Both the position numbers and the translations under genes were made by a program. From Lysinibacillus sp. FSL W8-0992 (GTDB taxonomy: Bacteria; Bacillota; Bacilli; Bacillales_A; Planococcaceae): DNA of 64,000 nucleotides. Each line of letters starts with the position of its first letter. Position 1 is the stretch's first letter. Positions 52,175-61,574 of the stretch are shown here, piece by piece. The notes below the pieces were generated by a model. That model searched no databases. It worked only from the letters and a program-made list of their open reading frames with translations, and had not been told where the DNA came from. Where the stretch lies: the NCBI RefSeq assembly GCF_038008685.1, contig NZ_JBBOZQ010000001.1, positions 3,224,001 to 3,288,000 on the forward strand. The letters are read 5' to 3'.

Positions 52175-52492
52175 TTATGATGCTAATCCATCAATAAAAG
52201 CTTCAATCTCTTCCTGTGTTTTACGGTCCTTGCTAACAAATCGCCCAACTTCATTGCCTTTATCGAAAGCTACAAAGCTTGGAATACCAAATACATCTAA
52301 TTCAACACATAAATCGATGAAATCATCACGGTCAATCTTTACAAAACTATATTGACTATAGTTTTCTTCAATTGTAGGCATTATAGGATCAATGAATCGA
52401 CAATCTCCACACCAATCTGCTGAAAAAACAAATATTGTGCGTTCTCCTTTTTTAAGTTCTTCAAATTGTTCAATCGATTGTAAATTTTCCAC
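52175..52492 (-). CDS. Thioredoxin-family protein
   Basis: 105 residues, no signal peptide. Active-site CGDC in FSADWCGDCRFIDPIM and the cis-Pro region FGIPSFVAFDKGNEVGRFVS. A cytosolic thiol reductase-like protein; CGDC is not the standard CGPC, so its redox potential should differ. GTG start after AAAGGAGATTTTTAA. Single gene. Resembles YtpP-type small thioredoxins of Bacilli. Confidence 0.9.
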   Translation of the reverse strand: MENLQSIEQFEELKKGERTIFVFSADWCGDCRFIDPIMPTIEENYSQYSFVKIDRDDFIDLCVELDVFGIPSFVAFDKGNEVGRFVSKDRKTQEEIEAFIDGLAS

Positions 52493-52606
52493 TTAAAAAT
52501 CTCCTTTATAACTGCTATTTTTTCTTATAATATCATATTTACATTTCCAGATATTCTTAGAACAATTAATGCAGGCAATTTATAAACACCATTTCTAAAT
52601 ATACGT

Positions 52607-53230
52607 CTATATTTGCTTTTTGCATCTCTTTTCCATTAATAATGCCATTTGTTTCGAATTTGGGGCTTCTTCATTTTTTAATTGATCAATGATGTTTTTA
52701 TAATCATCTTCATTACGGTTCTGACTTAATTTATAGGCAGCTTGAACTTCGCCAATCTTTATTTTAAAACCGACAATACCTTTCATTTCCTTTTCTAAAA
52801 GCTCAGGAGAAAGATTATCCCACAAAATAGGTTTCTCTCTATCCTTCTCATATTTTTCTAACAGCATTGTTAAATCGTCGATTAATTCTTCTTTTTCTAT
52901 AATATTAGCCTTGCCATAGATGTGAACAGCCTGATAATTCCACGTTGGAACATTTTCATGTGAATACCAAGAAGAAGAAATATACTCATTCGGGCCCTGA
53001 AACATAACGAGCACATCGTCACTAGATTCAAATGTTCTCCACTGAGGGTTTCCATATGCCATATGCCCAGTAAGATAATAATTGTCGCCCTTTTTATTGA
53101 ACATTAAAGGCAAGTGCGTCGCAATTGGTTTTCCTTGTTTTGTTGTTACGAGTGTAGCAAAAGAGTTCATTTGAATAAATTCTTCAATTTCATTAACATC
53201 CGTGACTTTATAGTATTTAGGAATATACAT
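52607..53230 (-). CDS. paiB: PaiB-type FMN-binding regulator
   Basis: 207 residues: MYIPKYYKVTDVNEIEEFIQ, ATHLPLMFNKKGDNYYLTGH, SSWYSHENVPTWNYQAVH (the most conserved PaiB stretch) and KGIVGFKIKIGEVQAAYKLS. PaiB has an FMN-binding split-barrel fold and with PaiA affects sporulation and degradative-enzyme genes in B. subtilis. It lies 19 bp after paiA on the same strand. Confidence 0.9.
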   Translation of the reverse strand: MYIPKYYKVTDVNEIEEFIQMNSFATLVTTKQGKPIATHLPLMFNKKGDNYYLTGHMAYGNPQWRTFESSDDVLVMFQGPNEYISSSWYSHENVPTWNYQAVHIYGKANIIEKEELIDDLTMLLEKYEKDREKPILWDNLSPELLEKEMKGIVGFKIKIGEVQAAYKLSQNRNEDDYKNIIDQLKNEEAPNSKQMALLMEKRCKKQI

Positions 53231-53249
53231 ATATGTCCCCCTTAATCAA

Positions 53250-54246
<997 letters not shown>

Positions 54247-54269
54247 TAATTAACTCCTCCGTTTTTTTA

Positions 54270-54298
54270 TTGCAAATGCAACAAAAAGAATATATATT
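54270..54298 (+). promoter_or_regulatory. Promoter of yczE-like gene with MarR operator on its -35
   Basis: TTGCAA (54270-54275), 17-bp spacer, TATATT (54293-54298). The -35 lies in the palindrome TTGCAAATGCAA (54270-54281). Confidence 0.7.
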
Positions 54299-54329
54299 GA
54301 ATCTAACCTAACTTTGTTGCAAATGCAAC
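54294..54329 (-). promoter_or_regulatory. Promoter of marR with second MarR operator on its -35
   Basis: Minus strand TTGCAA (54322-54317), 17-bp spacer, CAATAT (54299-54294). The -35 lies in GTTGCAAATGCAAC (54316-54329), 47 bp from the first palindrome. The -10 overlaps that of the opposing promoter. Confidence 0.65.
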
Positions 54330-54360
54330 AAAAAACCAATGGTAGAGAGGTCGCAAAAAA

Positions 54361-54981
54361 GTGAAATATTGCTTATATGTATTAGGAATTTTATTATTAA
54401 CCCTTGGTATTTCTTTCACTATTCAATCAAATCTTGGAACTTCTCCTTTTGATGCACTTTTGGTAGGACTATCTATTAATGTAGGACTAACAGTGGGGAG
54501 CTGGGAAGTAATTTTAGCTTTAATATTGATCGGTTGTAATGCAATATTAGCAAAACAAAGGCCAGAGTTTTTAGGATTAATAACTGCATTTATTACAGGG
54601 ATTGGGATTGATATGTGGTTATTTTTATTACACAATTTGTTAACACCAGAAATGTGGTTTAGCAAAACCATTTGCTTTGGAATTGGTTTGATTATTATTG
54701 GCTTAGGAACTGCCACCTATTTACAAACAAATTTTGCACCAATTCCAGTGGATCGATTAACATTAGTCGTACAACAATTAACAGGGAAAAGTATATTAAT
54801 TGCGAGAACATCCATTTATCTGTTGTTTTTACTCTTAGCAATGCTTTTTAATGGACCGATTGGTGTTGGCACTTTATTAACGGTTAGCTTAGGAGGGCTC
54901 ATACTTAATTTCTTTATGCCAATTACTAAAAGATTAATAGACGGCATTTTAACTCCAGCTACTACATTGAGAAAAGGATAG
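54361..54981 (+). CDS. YczE/YyaS/YitT-family membrane protein
   Basis: 206 residues, five to six TM helices with the family motif NLGTSPFDALLVGLS near the start and NFAPIPVDRLTLVVQQLTGKSI in the second half. These proteins have unknown transport activity; YczE is linked to surfactin production in B. subtilis, but no such genes are here. The GTG start has only a weak GAGAGGTCGC ribosome site. Transcribed from a MarR-operated promoter. Confidence 0.85.
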   Translation: MKYCLYVLGILLLTLGISFTIQSNLGTSPFDALLVGLSINVGLTVGSWEVILALILIGCNAILAKQRPEFLGLITAFITGIGIDMWLFLLHNLLTPEMWFSKTICFGIGLIIIGLGTATYLQTNFAPIPVDRLTLVVQQLTGKSILIARTSIYLLFLLLAMLFNGPIGVGTLLTVSLGGLILNFFMPITKRLIDGILTPATTLRKG

Positions 54982-55131
54982 TATTCAAATTTCGGCTTTA
55001 ACATACTCTCCATCTTGAATGGAATTTTGACAAGCATCGTATGTTCATTCTATTGAAATAGTAACTAGGCTTTAAATAATCTATCTGTTAAAATGAGCTA
55101 TAAAAATATCCCATTTAGTTGAGGTGAAGGA

Positions 55132-56274
55132 ATGGAAAAGATTCAGTTTTCCAAAACCGATTATAACGTAACATATCGTTCCGAAAAAATAGTATTTTTA
55201 CCGAGGGAATATCATCTATTTAAATATTTATATCAAAATCCTTCCCGCATTTTTTCAAGGGAGGAACTGTTAAACGCTGTGTGGCCTATGGAAAATCCAG
55301 TCGATAGAACTGTAGATGATCATATTTATAGGGTTAGGAAGAAAATTCAACCCCTTTCATCCGTCGTTGAAATTGAAACAATTAGAGGTCAAGGATACCT
55401 TTTGTCAATGAAAGAGGTACAGAAAAGTCCATTATTAAAGGACGACGAAGTATCTACTCAAGTTAAAAGTCTTTTTCGCAAGTATCATCGCTACGGGCAG
55501 GGAGATGCCCTAAAACTATTAGCAGAAAATCAGAATGTGTTTGGCTTCCAAATCGATTTGCCTAACCTTCTGTATCTCCATTTCATGAAAGGAGATTTCA
55601 GTTGGTTTCTTGATGCGCAAGAAATCACCTTTTGGGAAAAATGCTTTTATCTATTGCATATCTATTCATTAATTGAACCAGATAAGAAGAAATGCTTAGA
55701 TTACTTTACTTGCGCTTTATCTGCAGAGGAAATACCTGAATATCATCGTTTAGAAATAAAGTTGTTAAACCGTCTATCATTATTGATATTTACTAAACAA
55801 CTAGATAAAGCCGCTACCCTTCTTCATCGATCTAAAAATGAGATTTATGAGAAAAACTTGGAAGGTTTCATCCCCTTAATCTTGCTTTCCGAACTATGGC
55901 TTACCTTACTTCAAAAGGACATTCTAAAGATAGAGGAAAGGATGGAAGAAACAGAAAATAAGCTTGCAAGTTTTCCTTATCTAAGAGAAAATGCGAATTT
56001 ATCAATTATTAAAGGTTGCTATTGGCTTCTTAAAAACAATGAATCAAAAGCTAAAGATTATTTTGATGAAGCGTTTCAGCTACTTTTGGAAGCTAAATTC
56101 ATACCTGGGGTGTTAATGAACATCAATATGATTTTATTTTGCGTAGACGATTTTGGCGTGAGTGGTACACTACAAACTGATTATAAAGATCTAAAAGAAC
56201 AGTACATATCCAAGTACAAATTAAATGAAATACATAGTAAAATCGAACATCAGTTACAATACAACTTAAAATAA
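55132..56274 (+). CDS. OmpR-type winged-helix regulator with C-terminal helical repeat region
   Basis: 380 residues. Residues 18-95 are an OmpR/PhoB DNA-binding domain (FLPREYHLFKYLYQNPSRIF, REELLNAVWP, VDRTVDDHIYRVRKKIQ, IETIRGQGYLL) but no receiver domain precedes it. Residues 110-380 are helical, resembling TPR/SARP-style sensor repeats (LHIYSLIEPDKKKCLDYF, IPLILLSELWLTLLQKD). A one-component regulator probably sensing a small molecule or peptide. ATG after GAGGTGAAGGA. An MFS exporter follows in the same direction. Confidence 0.85.
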   Translation: MEKIQFSKTDYNVTYRSEKIVFLPREYHLFKYLYQNPSRIFSREELLNAVWPMENPVDRTVDDHIYRVRKKIQPLSSVVEIETIRGQGYLLSMKEVQKSPLLKDDEVSTQVKSLFRKYHRYGQGDALKLLAENQNVFGFQIDLPNLLYLHFMKGDFSWFLDAQEITFWEKCFYLLHIYSLIEPDKKKCLDYFTCALSAEEIPEYHRLEIKLLNRLSLLIFTKQLDKAATLLHRSKNEIYEKNLEGFIPLILLSELWLTLLQKDILKIEERMEETENKLASFPYLRENANLSIIKGCYWLLKNNESKAKDYFDEAFQLLLEAKFIPGVLMNINMILFCVDDFGVSGTLQTDYKDLKEQYISKYKLNEIHSKIEHQLQYNLK

Positions 56275-56361
56275 TAATGAAAAATTTCATTTCCTCTGAT
56301 ATTCCTCTGATAATTGCTCGTTATGCTCGTTAGTAGAGACACGAGCGTGGAGGGATTATTT

Positions 56362-57627
56362 ATGACTAAAGAAATATCAATATGGCGCAATGGCAATTTC
56401 ATTAAATTTTTTTCTGCCAATACTTTAGCCAATTTAGGAAACTGGTTTGATTTTGTTGGGGTCCTTATTTTATTTAGGTATACATGGAAGGCTGACCCGA
56501 TGCTGATTGCACTTATTCCTATTATGTATGCCATACCTAGTATACTTTTAGGACAATTTGCGGGCGTATTTGCAGATCGAAGAAATAAACGAAAAATCCT
56601 TATCTATTCTGACTGGTTTCGTGCAGCGTTAACTTTGTTGCTTGTCTTTACGCCTACACCTTGGTTAGCTTTGCCCATCCTATTTTTACGAAACACTGCC
56701 GGGGTATTAAGCCTTCCTGCACAGCAAGGATTAATGAGAAGTATTGTGGACGAAAAAAATATCATGCAAGCCATCACTATTAATGGCAGTCTGTTTCAGT
56801 TAGTAAAGGTCATTGGCCCACTTATAGGGGGTTCAGTAGCAGGAATATTTTCTCCAAATGTATCCATTGCAATTAATGCGATAGCTTTCATTATTTCTGG
56901 CATACTGCTTACACAAATTAAGGTACAAGAAATCGAATCAAATAAAAAAATAGAAGATTTACAATCTGGATTTCTACAATCTTGGCAAGAAGGTTGGCAT
57001 ATTGTATTAAAAAGCAAAGTCCTTTTAGCGAGCATAATTTTCGGGATATTCAGCACCTTAACAATACAAATGATTGACGCACAAATTGTTACTTTGTTTA
57101 GTGAGGTGTTCCCCAACAAGCCAGCATTTACTGGCTGGGCAATTTCTGCTATCGGAATTGGTTCCCTTCTTGTTGTCATCCTTCTAACCAAATTTAAAAA
57201 AATCTCTAAATTTGGTTGGTTTTTCGGTGTCGGAAGTCTTCTAATTGGTGTAATGACTGGAGGGTTTGGATTCCTATTGCAATACAATTTCATAGCACTT
57301 GCTATTATTCTTTCGATTGTTGGTGGAATCGGCAACGGGTTAACGTTTACAGCCATAAATTATCTCATTCAAACAGAACCACCTAAGGAAGCGATAGGAA
57401 GAGTCACAGGTATAATCGATTCCTTAATGAGTATCCTTTTTATTGCAGGCCCTCTTCTTGGCGGACTACTCATTACACAATTAGGGATATTAACCACATT
57501 TAAAACAATTGGACTTGGACTAACCATTATTGGCATGACAGGTATATTGCTGCAACGTCTCATCTGGAAGCAGCCCAAACTGACAAACGTACAAATGAAT
57601 GTTAATGAGGGAAATGAATCTTGTTGA
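56362..57627 (+). CDS. MFS exporter (macrolide-efflux-like, MFS_3)
   Basis: 421 residues, 12 TM helices. Begins MTKEISIWRNGNFIKFFSAN; the loop 2-3 motif is AGVFADRRNKRKILIYSDW, and the MefA-type signature LRNTAGVLSLPAQQGLMRSI follows. It likely extrudes a drug or peptide. ATG 56362 follows TGGAGGGATTATTT. The winged-helix gene 88 bp upstream on the same strand is the likely regulator. Terminator follows. Confidence 0.85.
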   Translation: MTKEISIWRNGNFIKFFSANTLANLGNWFDFVGVLILFRYTWKADPMLIALIPIMYAIPSILLGQFAGVFADRRNKRKILIYSDWFRAALTLLLVFTPTPWLALPILFLRNTAGVLSLPAQQGLMRSIVDEKNIMQAITINGSLFQLVKVIGPLIGGSVAGIFSPNVSIAINAIAFIISGILLTQIKVQEIESNKKIEDLQSGFLQSWQEGWHIVLKSKVLLASIIFGIFSTLTIQMIDAQIVTLFSEVFPNKPAFTGWAISAIGIGSLLVVILLTKFKKISKFGWFFGVGSLLIGVMTGGFGFLLQYNFIALAIILSIVGGIGNGLTFTAINYLIQTEPPKEAIGRVTGIIDSLMSILFIAGPLLGGLLITQLGILTTFKTIGLGLTIIGMTGILLQRLIWKQPKLTNVQMNVNEGNESC

Positions 57628-57674
57628 AGCGGGTTAGGAGAATATTGCTTTATAAAAACCCTTAACTAAAAACC

Positions 57675-57712
57675 AAAATCCCTACTTTCATTTGAAAGAG
57701 GGATTTTTTTGT
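57675..57712 (+). terminator. Terminator of the MFS exporter gene
   Basis: AAATCCCT/AGGGATTT enclosing CTTTC/GAAAG, followed by TTTTTTT. Confidence 0.85.
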
Positions 57713-57768
57713 AAAAAGAGGCGTTATAATAATGCAGAATAATCCTACTTGTACTATGTGAAGTATCG

Positions 57769-58245
57769 TTATTCAAAGGCAACACGTATGTATTGTTCGC
57801 TTTGAATGATCTCAAGGTGATGCAATTCGATTTCTTCAGTATTGATACTATGATTTTTTAGTTTTCGGTCGTTTTCTCCTGCCCAAAACCTAATAATTTC
57901 AGCGTTTTGCTCAGGTTTTATATGTTGTTTCAAATAGATTAACAAGTCCGTTAAAAATTGAGACCCCCAATTTCCTTCAATACCGTGTACAAAGGCTTTT
58001 TCACTATAACATTCCAAATCATACGGAGGATTCCCCCATTCAAAAATATTCAAATGACCAAAAGCCGATTCATCTGGCGCATGTAAAATAAGTGCATCAT
58101 CATCCATCAAATGCCAAGGCTGTGCTGCTGTACTTTCTGTAATTGGATATAATTTTTTTAATTCTCTAACTGTAATTTCTGCAATCCCTGTACAATCAAC
58201 TGTTTGTAAAGCGCTATTCGCTACAAGTACAGAATATAAAGTCAT
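57769..58245 (-). CDS. Hypothetical acidic cytosolic protein
   Basis: 158 residues, not recognised. No signal peptide or TM; rich in Asp/Glu. Visible stretches: TLYSVLVANSALQTVDCTG, HLMDDDALILHAPDESAFGH, EWGNPPYDLECYSEKAF. The order of beta-like segments suggests an alpha/beta protein with exposed acidic loops. TAAGGAGGTAAAGAT before the ATG shows that it is translated. Alone on its strand between an MFS gene and the yneK-like gene. Confidence 0.75.
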   Translation of the reverse strand: MTLYSVLVANSALQTVDCTGIAEITVRELKKLYPITESTAAQPWHLMDDDALILHAPDESAFGHLNIFEWGNPPYDLECYSEKAFVHGIEGNWGSQFLTDLLIYLKQHIKPEQNAEIIRFWAGENDRKLKNHSINTEEIELHHLEIIQSEQYIRVAFE

Positions 58246-58560
58246 ATCTTTACCTCCTTAGTTTAGAATCTTGAAAACAGCATCCGCTTTCATCAACTTT
58301 ATTTCCTAAACAAAAATCCCATATAATAAAGAATAAAAACTTGATACTTCTAAGAAAAAATCTATCGAATAATTCCCTGTCCAAAGAAAGATTCACTTTA
58401 TTAAAACACACTTTCTTTTATTATTTTCCAATTATCGCCAAATTAATTTAGCAAAATCCGCAACAATATTATTAAATACCTCAAACTTATTGTAAAAACA
58501 GGCACAATAAGGATGAATTTTTTTGGAGAAGCTTTTATAATAGAGTGAGTGAAGACAAAG
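58246..58560. other. Intergenic region with possible promoter for yneK-like gene
   Basis: AT-rich; TATAAT at about 58536-58541 is a good -10 but the -35 (TGAATT) is weak. Nothing else seen. Confidence 0.4.
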
Positions 58561-58571
58561 AGGTGAACGAT

Positions 58572-59000
58572 TTGTTAGATGGTTGGTTTTTATGGTTTAT
58601 TTTATTTTGGGTAGTCGTCCTTATCTCGCTAATGGCAATAGGCGGATTTTTCATGTTCCGCAAATTTTTAAAGGCATTACCAAAACAGGATGGGAAATCG
58701 GATTTAGATTGGCAGGAATTTTATTTAGATAAAACGATTCATCTATGGGGACAACCTGAGAAGGAGCTTCTTTATGAGCTTGTGAGCCCAGTACCTGAGT
58801 TATTTAGACAAGTCGCAAAAGAAAAAATTGCGGGTAAAATTGGGGAGCTTGCATTAGAAGAGAAAGCTAAAGCTATTGACAATGACTTAATCATTCGTGG
58901 CTATATTCAAGCTACACCTAAACGTGATCATAAGTTTTTACGCAAAAAATTAGATCAACTGCAAATTGATGTTTCCCCGTATGAACATCTGTTTGAATAA
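58572..59000 (+). CDS. yneK: YneK-like membrane protein (DUF2621)
   Basis: 142 residues: N-terminal TM (GWFLWFILFWVVVLISLMAI) then a soluble domain with LDWQEFYLDKTIHLWGQPEK, ELVSPVPELFRQVAKEKIAG and IIRGYIQATPKRDHKFLRKK, the DUF2621 pattern. TTG 58572 after AGAGGTGAACGAT gives the family's usual LDGWFLW start; the frame is open from GTG 58545. It is convergent with the ccdA-yneI-yneJ homologues nearby, mirroring their association in B. subtilis. Function unknown. Confidence 0.8.
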   Translation: MLDGWFLWFILFWVVVLISLMAIGGFFMFRKFLKALPKQDGKSDLDWQEFYLDKTIHLWGQPEKELLYELVSPVPELFRQVAKEKIAGKIGELALEEKAKAIDNDLIIRGYIQATPKRDHKFLRKKLDQLQIDVSPYEHLFE

Positions 59001-59005
59001 AAGAG

Positions 59006-59074
59006 AAAAAGTGTTAGATTGACTTCAATCAATCTAACACTTTTTTGCTATGGCGTAGATGTCCGCTATGGCGG
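59006..59074 (-). repeat. Composite CCGCnATAGCG + terminator element, copy B
   Basis: On the minus strand CCGCCATAGCGGACATC (59074-59058), 11 bases, then the AAAAAGTGTTAGATTGA / TCAATCTAACACTTTTT hairpin (59045-59006). It matches copy A at 39727-39789 in order and spacing. The hairpin is a good bidirectional terminator for the yneK-like gene and the small leftward gene. Confidence 0.8.
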
Positions 59075-59082
59075 TTTCTTCC

Positions 59083-59235
59083 TGAAGGTTTACCGGTGAT
59101 TCGCGAGTTTTACTGGTGATTCTCGCACCTTTACCGGCGATTTCTACCGTTTTTCTGGCGATTCTCGCACTTTTACCGGCGATTTCTACCGTTTTTCTGG
59201 CGATACTTGCACCTTTATCGGCGATTTACTAGGTT
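59083..59235. repeat. 21-bp-periodic GAT...CGGC array
   Basis: GAT heads at 59098, 59118, 59139, 59160, 59181, 59202 and 59223 are 20 then 21 bp apart. Alternate 21-mers are more alike (GATTCTCGCACCTTTACCGG versus GATTTCTACCGTTTTTCTGG), giving a 42-bp superperiod. It lies between the stop of a leftward gene and a terminator, like the array at 11.4 kb. Confidence 0.9.
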
Positions 59236-59260
59236 TCCCCCTAGTCTATTGATGAATAGA

Positions 59261-59452
59261 TTATTTAAATAAATGATCTAACGCTTGATAATCTTGTTGG
59301 TAGCGTCCACCATCTGCTACTTCTGCATGATATAGCGCCTTTAATGCGTAATTTTTTTGCAAATCCATGTCAGCCATCAGCTCTTTTAGTCGATCATGTA
59401 ATTCACGGTTTTCTTTTACTAGCTGCTGCATCTGTGGTTTAAAATATTTCAT
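59261..59452 (-). CDS. Small hypothetical protein, helical
   Basis: 63 residues: KYFKPQMQQLVKENRELHDR, then LKELMADMDLQKNYALKALY. A predicted coiled-coil helix pair with a polar C-terminus (GGRYQQDYQALDHLF). ATG preceded by GAGGAGTTTATTAC. I do not recognise a family. The 21-bp array follows its stop codon immediately. Confidence 0.7.
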   Translation of the reverse strand: MKYFKPQMQQLVKENRELHDRLKELMADMDLQKNYALKALYHAEVADGGRYQQDYQALDHLFK

Positions 59453-59594
59453 GTAATAAACTCCTCATTTTTTAACATGCTTCCTAGTATACCATGATTA
59501 CTGTTGGCTTGTAGCAAAAGCACAACTTATTTCTTCGAAGTCGCTTTGACATAAAAAAACTACAACAGCACAAGTGCAAGTGTAGTTTTTCTCA

Positions 59595-60092
59595 TTACAT
59601 ATTTTTGAGCGGAATTGTTTTTTTGATTTTTTTAAATTGAATAAGCATAGCAATTCGCCATGGGACTAGCATAGCAAATGCTAATATCCAAAACATGCCT
59701 GCTAACTCGCCGACATCTATTGAGTTACTTAATATCATTTTCGCCACAACACGGAATATTAACAGTCCAACTAAAATAAATACAAACGCTTTTGAACGTT
59801 TTAAATAAATATCCTGACCTTTTACTTCAAATTTAGAAGTAGCAATTAAAATTGTTGAGAACACTACGCCTACAGCAGCTGCTTCTATAATTTGCATAGG
59901 TGGCACTCGAAATTGTGCAAATAAAAACATTAACGCACCTGAAGACATTGCAATCGGTGGAATAATAATTTTCTTCTCATTTGTAGGTTTTTTGGAAGCT
60001 CGCATACGTATTACCATAACGAAGCTACCCATTATAATGGCCATTATAGTCGAACCTATAACATAATAGTGAGAAGGGATATTGCTTAACAT
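59595..60092 (-). CDS. yneJ: CcdC/YneJ-family membrane protein
   Basis: 165 residues, five TM helices: YYVIGSTIMAIIMGSFVMVI at the start, then IIPPIAMSSGALMFLFAQFR and YLKRSKAFVFILVGLLIFRV. Matches YneJ (CcdC), which sits with CcdA and YneI in Bacilli. Its role beside CcdA in cytochrome c biogenesis is not established. AGGAGGATTTTTT before the ATG. 24 bp after the response regulator gene. Confidence 0.9.
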   Translation of the reverse strand: MLSNIPSHYYVIGSTIMAIIMGSFVMVIRMRASKKPTNEKKIIIPPIAMSSGALMFLFAQFRVPPMQIIEAAAVGVVFSTILIATSKFEVKGQDIYLKRSKAFVFILVGLLIFRVVAKMILSNSIDVGELAGMFWILAFAMLVPWRIAMLIQFKKIKKTIPLKNM

Positions 60093-60116
60093 AAAAAATC
60101 CTCCTCTGATGTTAAA

Positions 60117-60485
60117 TTAGCAATTTTGACCAACTAATTGGTCTGCTATAGCCCTTAATCTTTCCGGTTCGAAAGGCTTCGTTATAAAATCTTTCGCACC
60201 ACTTTCCAGCGCTTCTACAATTAATTTTTGTTGACCTAAAGCAGTAATCATAACAATCTTTGCATTAGGAAATTCTGGGACGATTCTTTTTACAGCCGCA
60301 ATACCTGTCATTACGGGCATCGTTACATCCATTGTTACAAGATCTGGTTGTAACTCTCGATACAGCTCTACAGCTTCCTTACCATTCACTGCATTGCCGA
60401 CTACCTCGTAACCCCATTCATTAAACATATTACTGATTGTAACACGCATAAATAGTGTATCATCCACTACTAAAACTGTAGGCAC
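60117..60485 (-). CDS. yneI: CheY-like single-domain response regulator (YneI)
   Basis: About 122 residues, receiver only: LVVDDT (acid pair Asp8/Asp9), phospho-acceptor Asp53 (VTMDVTMPVM), Thr in MITALGQ, Lys in FITKPFEPE. All active residues are present. GTG 60485 is preferred over GTG 60503, as GGAGGGAGATGAATAC precedes it. No output domain, no kinase nearby; lies between ccdA and yneJ as in B. subtilis. Confidence 0.9.
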   Translation of the reverse strand: MPTVLVVDDTLFMRVTISNMFNEWGYEVVGNAVNGKEAVELYRELQPDLVTMDVTMPVMTGIAAVKRIVPEFPNAKIVMITALGQQKLIVEALESGAKDFITKPFEPERLRAIADQLVGQNC

Positions 60486-60536
60486 GTATTCATCTCCCTC
60501 CACGTTAAAGTACAGTATGCCATTAAGTTTAGCAGA

Positions 60537-61247
60537 TTAGAAGCCAATAAATCCACCAAAAATAGGCTGTAATAATCGTGTGATGTACGTTAAACCGTCG
60601 AAGAATAACAATATCCCTACAGCAATCATAATATAGCCGCCGACTTTTACGATTTTTTGACTATGGTTGCGTATCCAATTCATACGTGAAATAAAGAATG
60701 ATAGCACAAAGAATGGTATCGCAAATCCTAAATAATAAGCAAACATATAGCTAAACCCTGAAGAAGGATTTGCTCCAGCTAGTGTAATAATGGACATTAA
60801 GATAGGTCCTGTACACGGTGTCCAACCCGCTGCAAATGCAATACCGATTAAAATCGAACCTAAATAGCCGGATGGCCGATTTTTAAATTGGAATTTCCGA
60901 TCTTTCATTAAAAAATCAATTTGAAGTAATCCTACAATCATTAAGCCAAAGATAACAATTAAAATTGCGCCGATTTGACGTAACAATGTTTGATAATTAA
61001 GGAAAAACTCTCTTGCTAAAGATGCGCCAAGGCCAATCATTATAAAAATAATTGAAAAACCTAGTAAAAAGAATAGCGTATGCAAAATAGCACGCTTTTG
61101 CATCATGCCCCGTTCAGATTTTAGCTCATCTAATGTCATTCCCGTTATGTATGATAAAAATGCAGGATACAGTGGGAGCGTACACGGTGAAATGAAGCTT
61201 AAAAAGCCTGCGCCAAACGCTAAAAATACGTTAATATCAGTTTCCAT
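60537..61247 (-). CDS. ccdA: Thiol-disulfide transporter CcdA (cytochrome c biogenesis)
   Basis: 236 residues, six TM helices. The two redox Cys lie in FISPCTLPLYPAFLSYITG (Cys22) and AGWTPCTGPILMSI (TM4), the CcdA/DsbD-beta signature. It moves reducing power from thioredoxin across the membrane for haem-protein and spore-coat maturation (ResA, StoA). No resA near. First of the ccdA-yneI-yneJ group; AGGAGAGA lies 12 bases before the ATG. Confidence 0.95.
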   Translation of the reverse strand: METDINVFLAFGAGFLSFISPCTLPLYPAFLSYITGMTLDELKSERGMMQKRAILHTLFFLLGFSIIFIMIGLGASLAREFFLNYQTLLRQIGAILIVIFGLMIVGLLQIDFLMKDRKFQFKNRPSGYLGSILIGIAFAAGWTPCTGPILMSIITLAGANPSSGFSYMFAYYLGFAIPFFVLSFFISRMNWIRNHSQKIVKVGGYIMIAVGILLFFDGLTYITRLLQPIFGGFIGF

Positions 61248-61516
61248 ATTTTTTCATTCTCTCCTTACAGTTACTGCCTCCATCGTACCAAAAAACAATG
61301 GAAATTGCGCCCTTTTAGCTTGTGAACGTTTCATGACGAAAAGCGACAAAAAACGCGAAATTTTGATATGTTTACAAATGTACTTCTGAATTATGCTCTC
61401 GGAGCGTTTTTCTGTCAATGAAATTCACTATAATATTAGAAGTTAAAACAGTATTTTTATGTCGAGTGAACGCTTTGTAGCAGTGCCCTACCCTCCGCTC
61501 CGCACGACAATTCGAT
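61248..61516. other. Intergenic region upstream of ccdA
   Basis: No gene seen. It contains the ccdA leader and AT-rich sequence; no clear promoter picked. Confidence 0.4.
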
Positions 61517-61551
61517 AAAAAAAGACATTGAGAAATTCATTCTCAATGCCT
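61517..61551 (-). terminator. Terminator of the lactate permease gene
   Basis: Minus strand GGCATTGAGAA pairs with TTCTCAATGTC (one wobble) around TGAAT, then TTTTTTT. Confidence 0.85.
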
Positions 61552-61574
61552 TTCATTAAAACTATTCAATCCCC

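Noticed and set aside
59083..59235. CRISPR array
   Set aside because: Units are contiguous without unique spacers, the period is 21 bp, and there are no cas genes.
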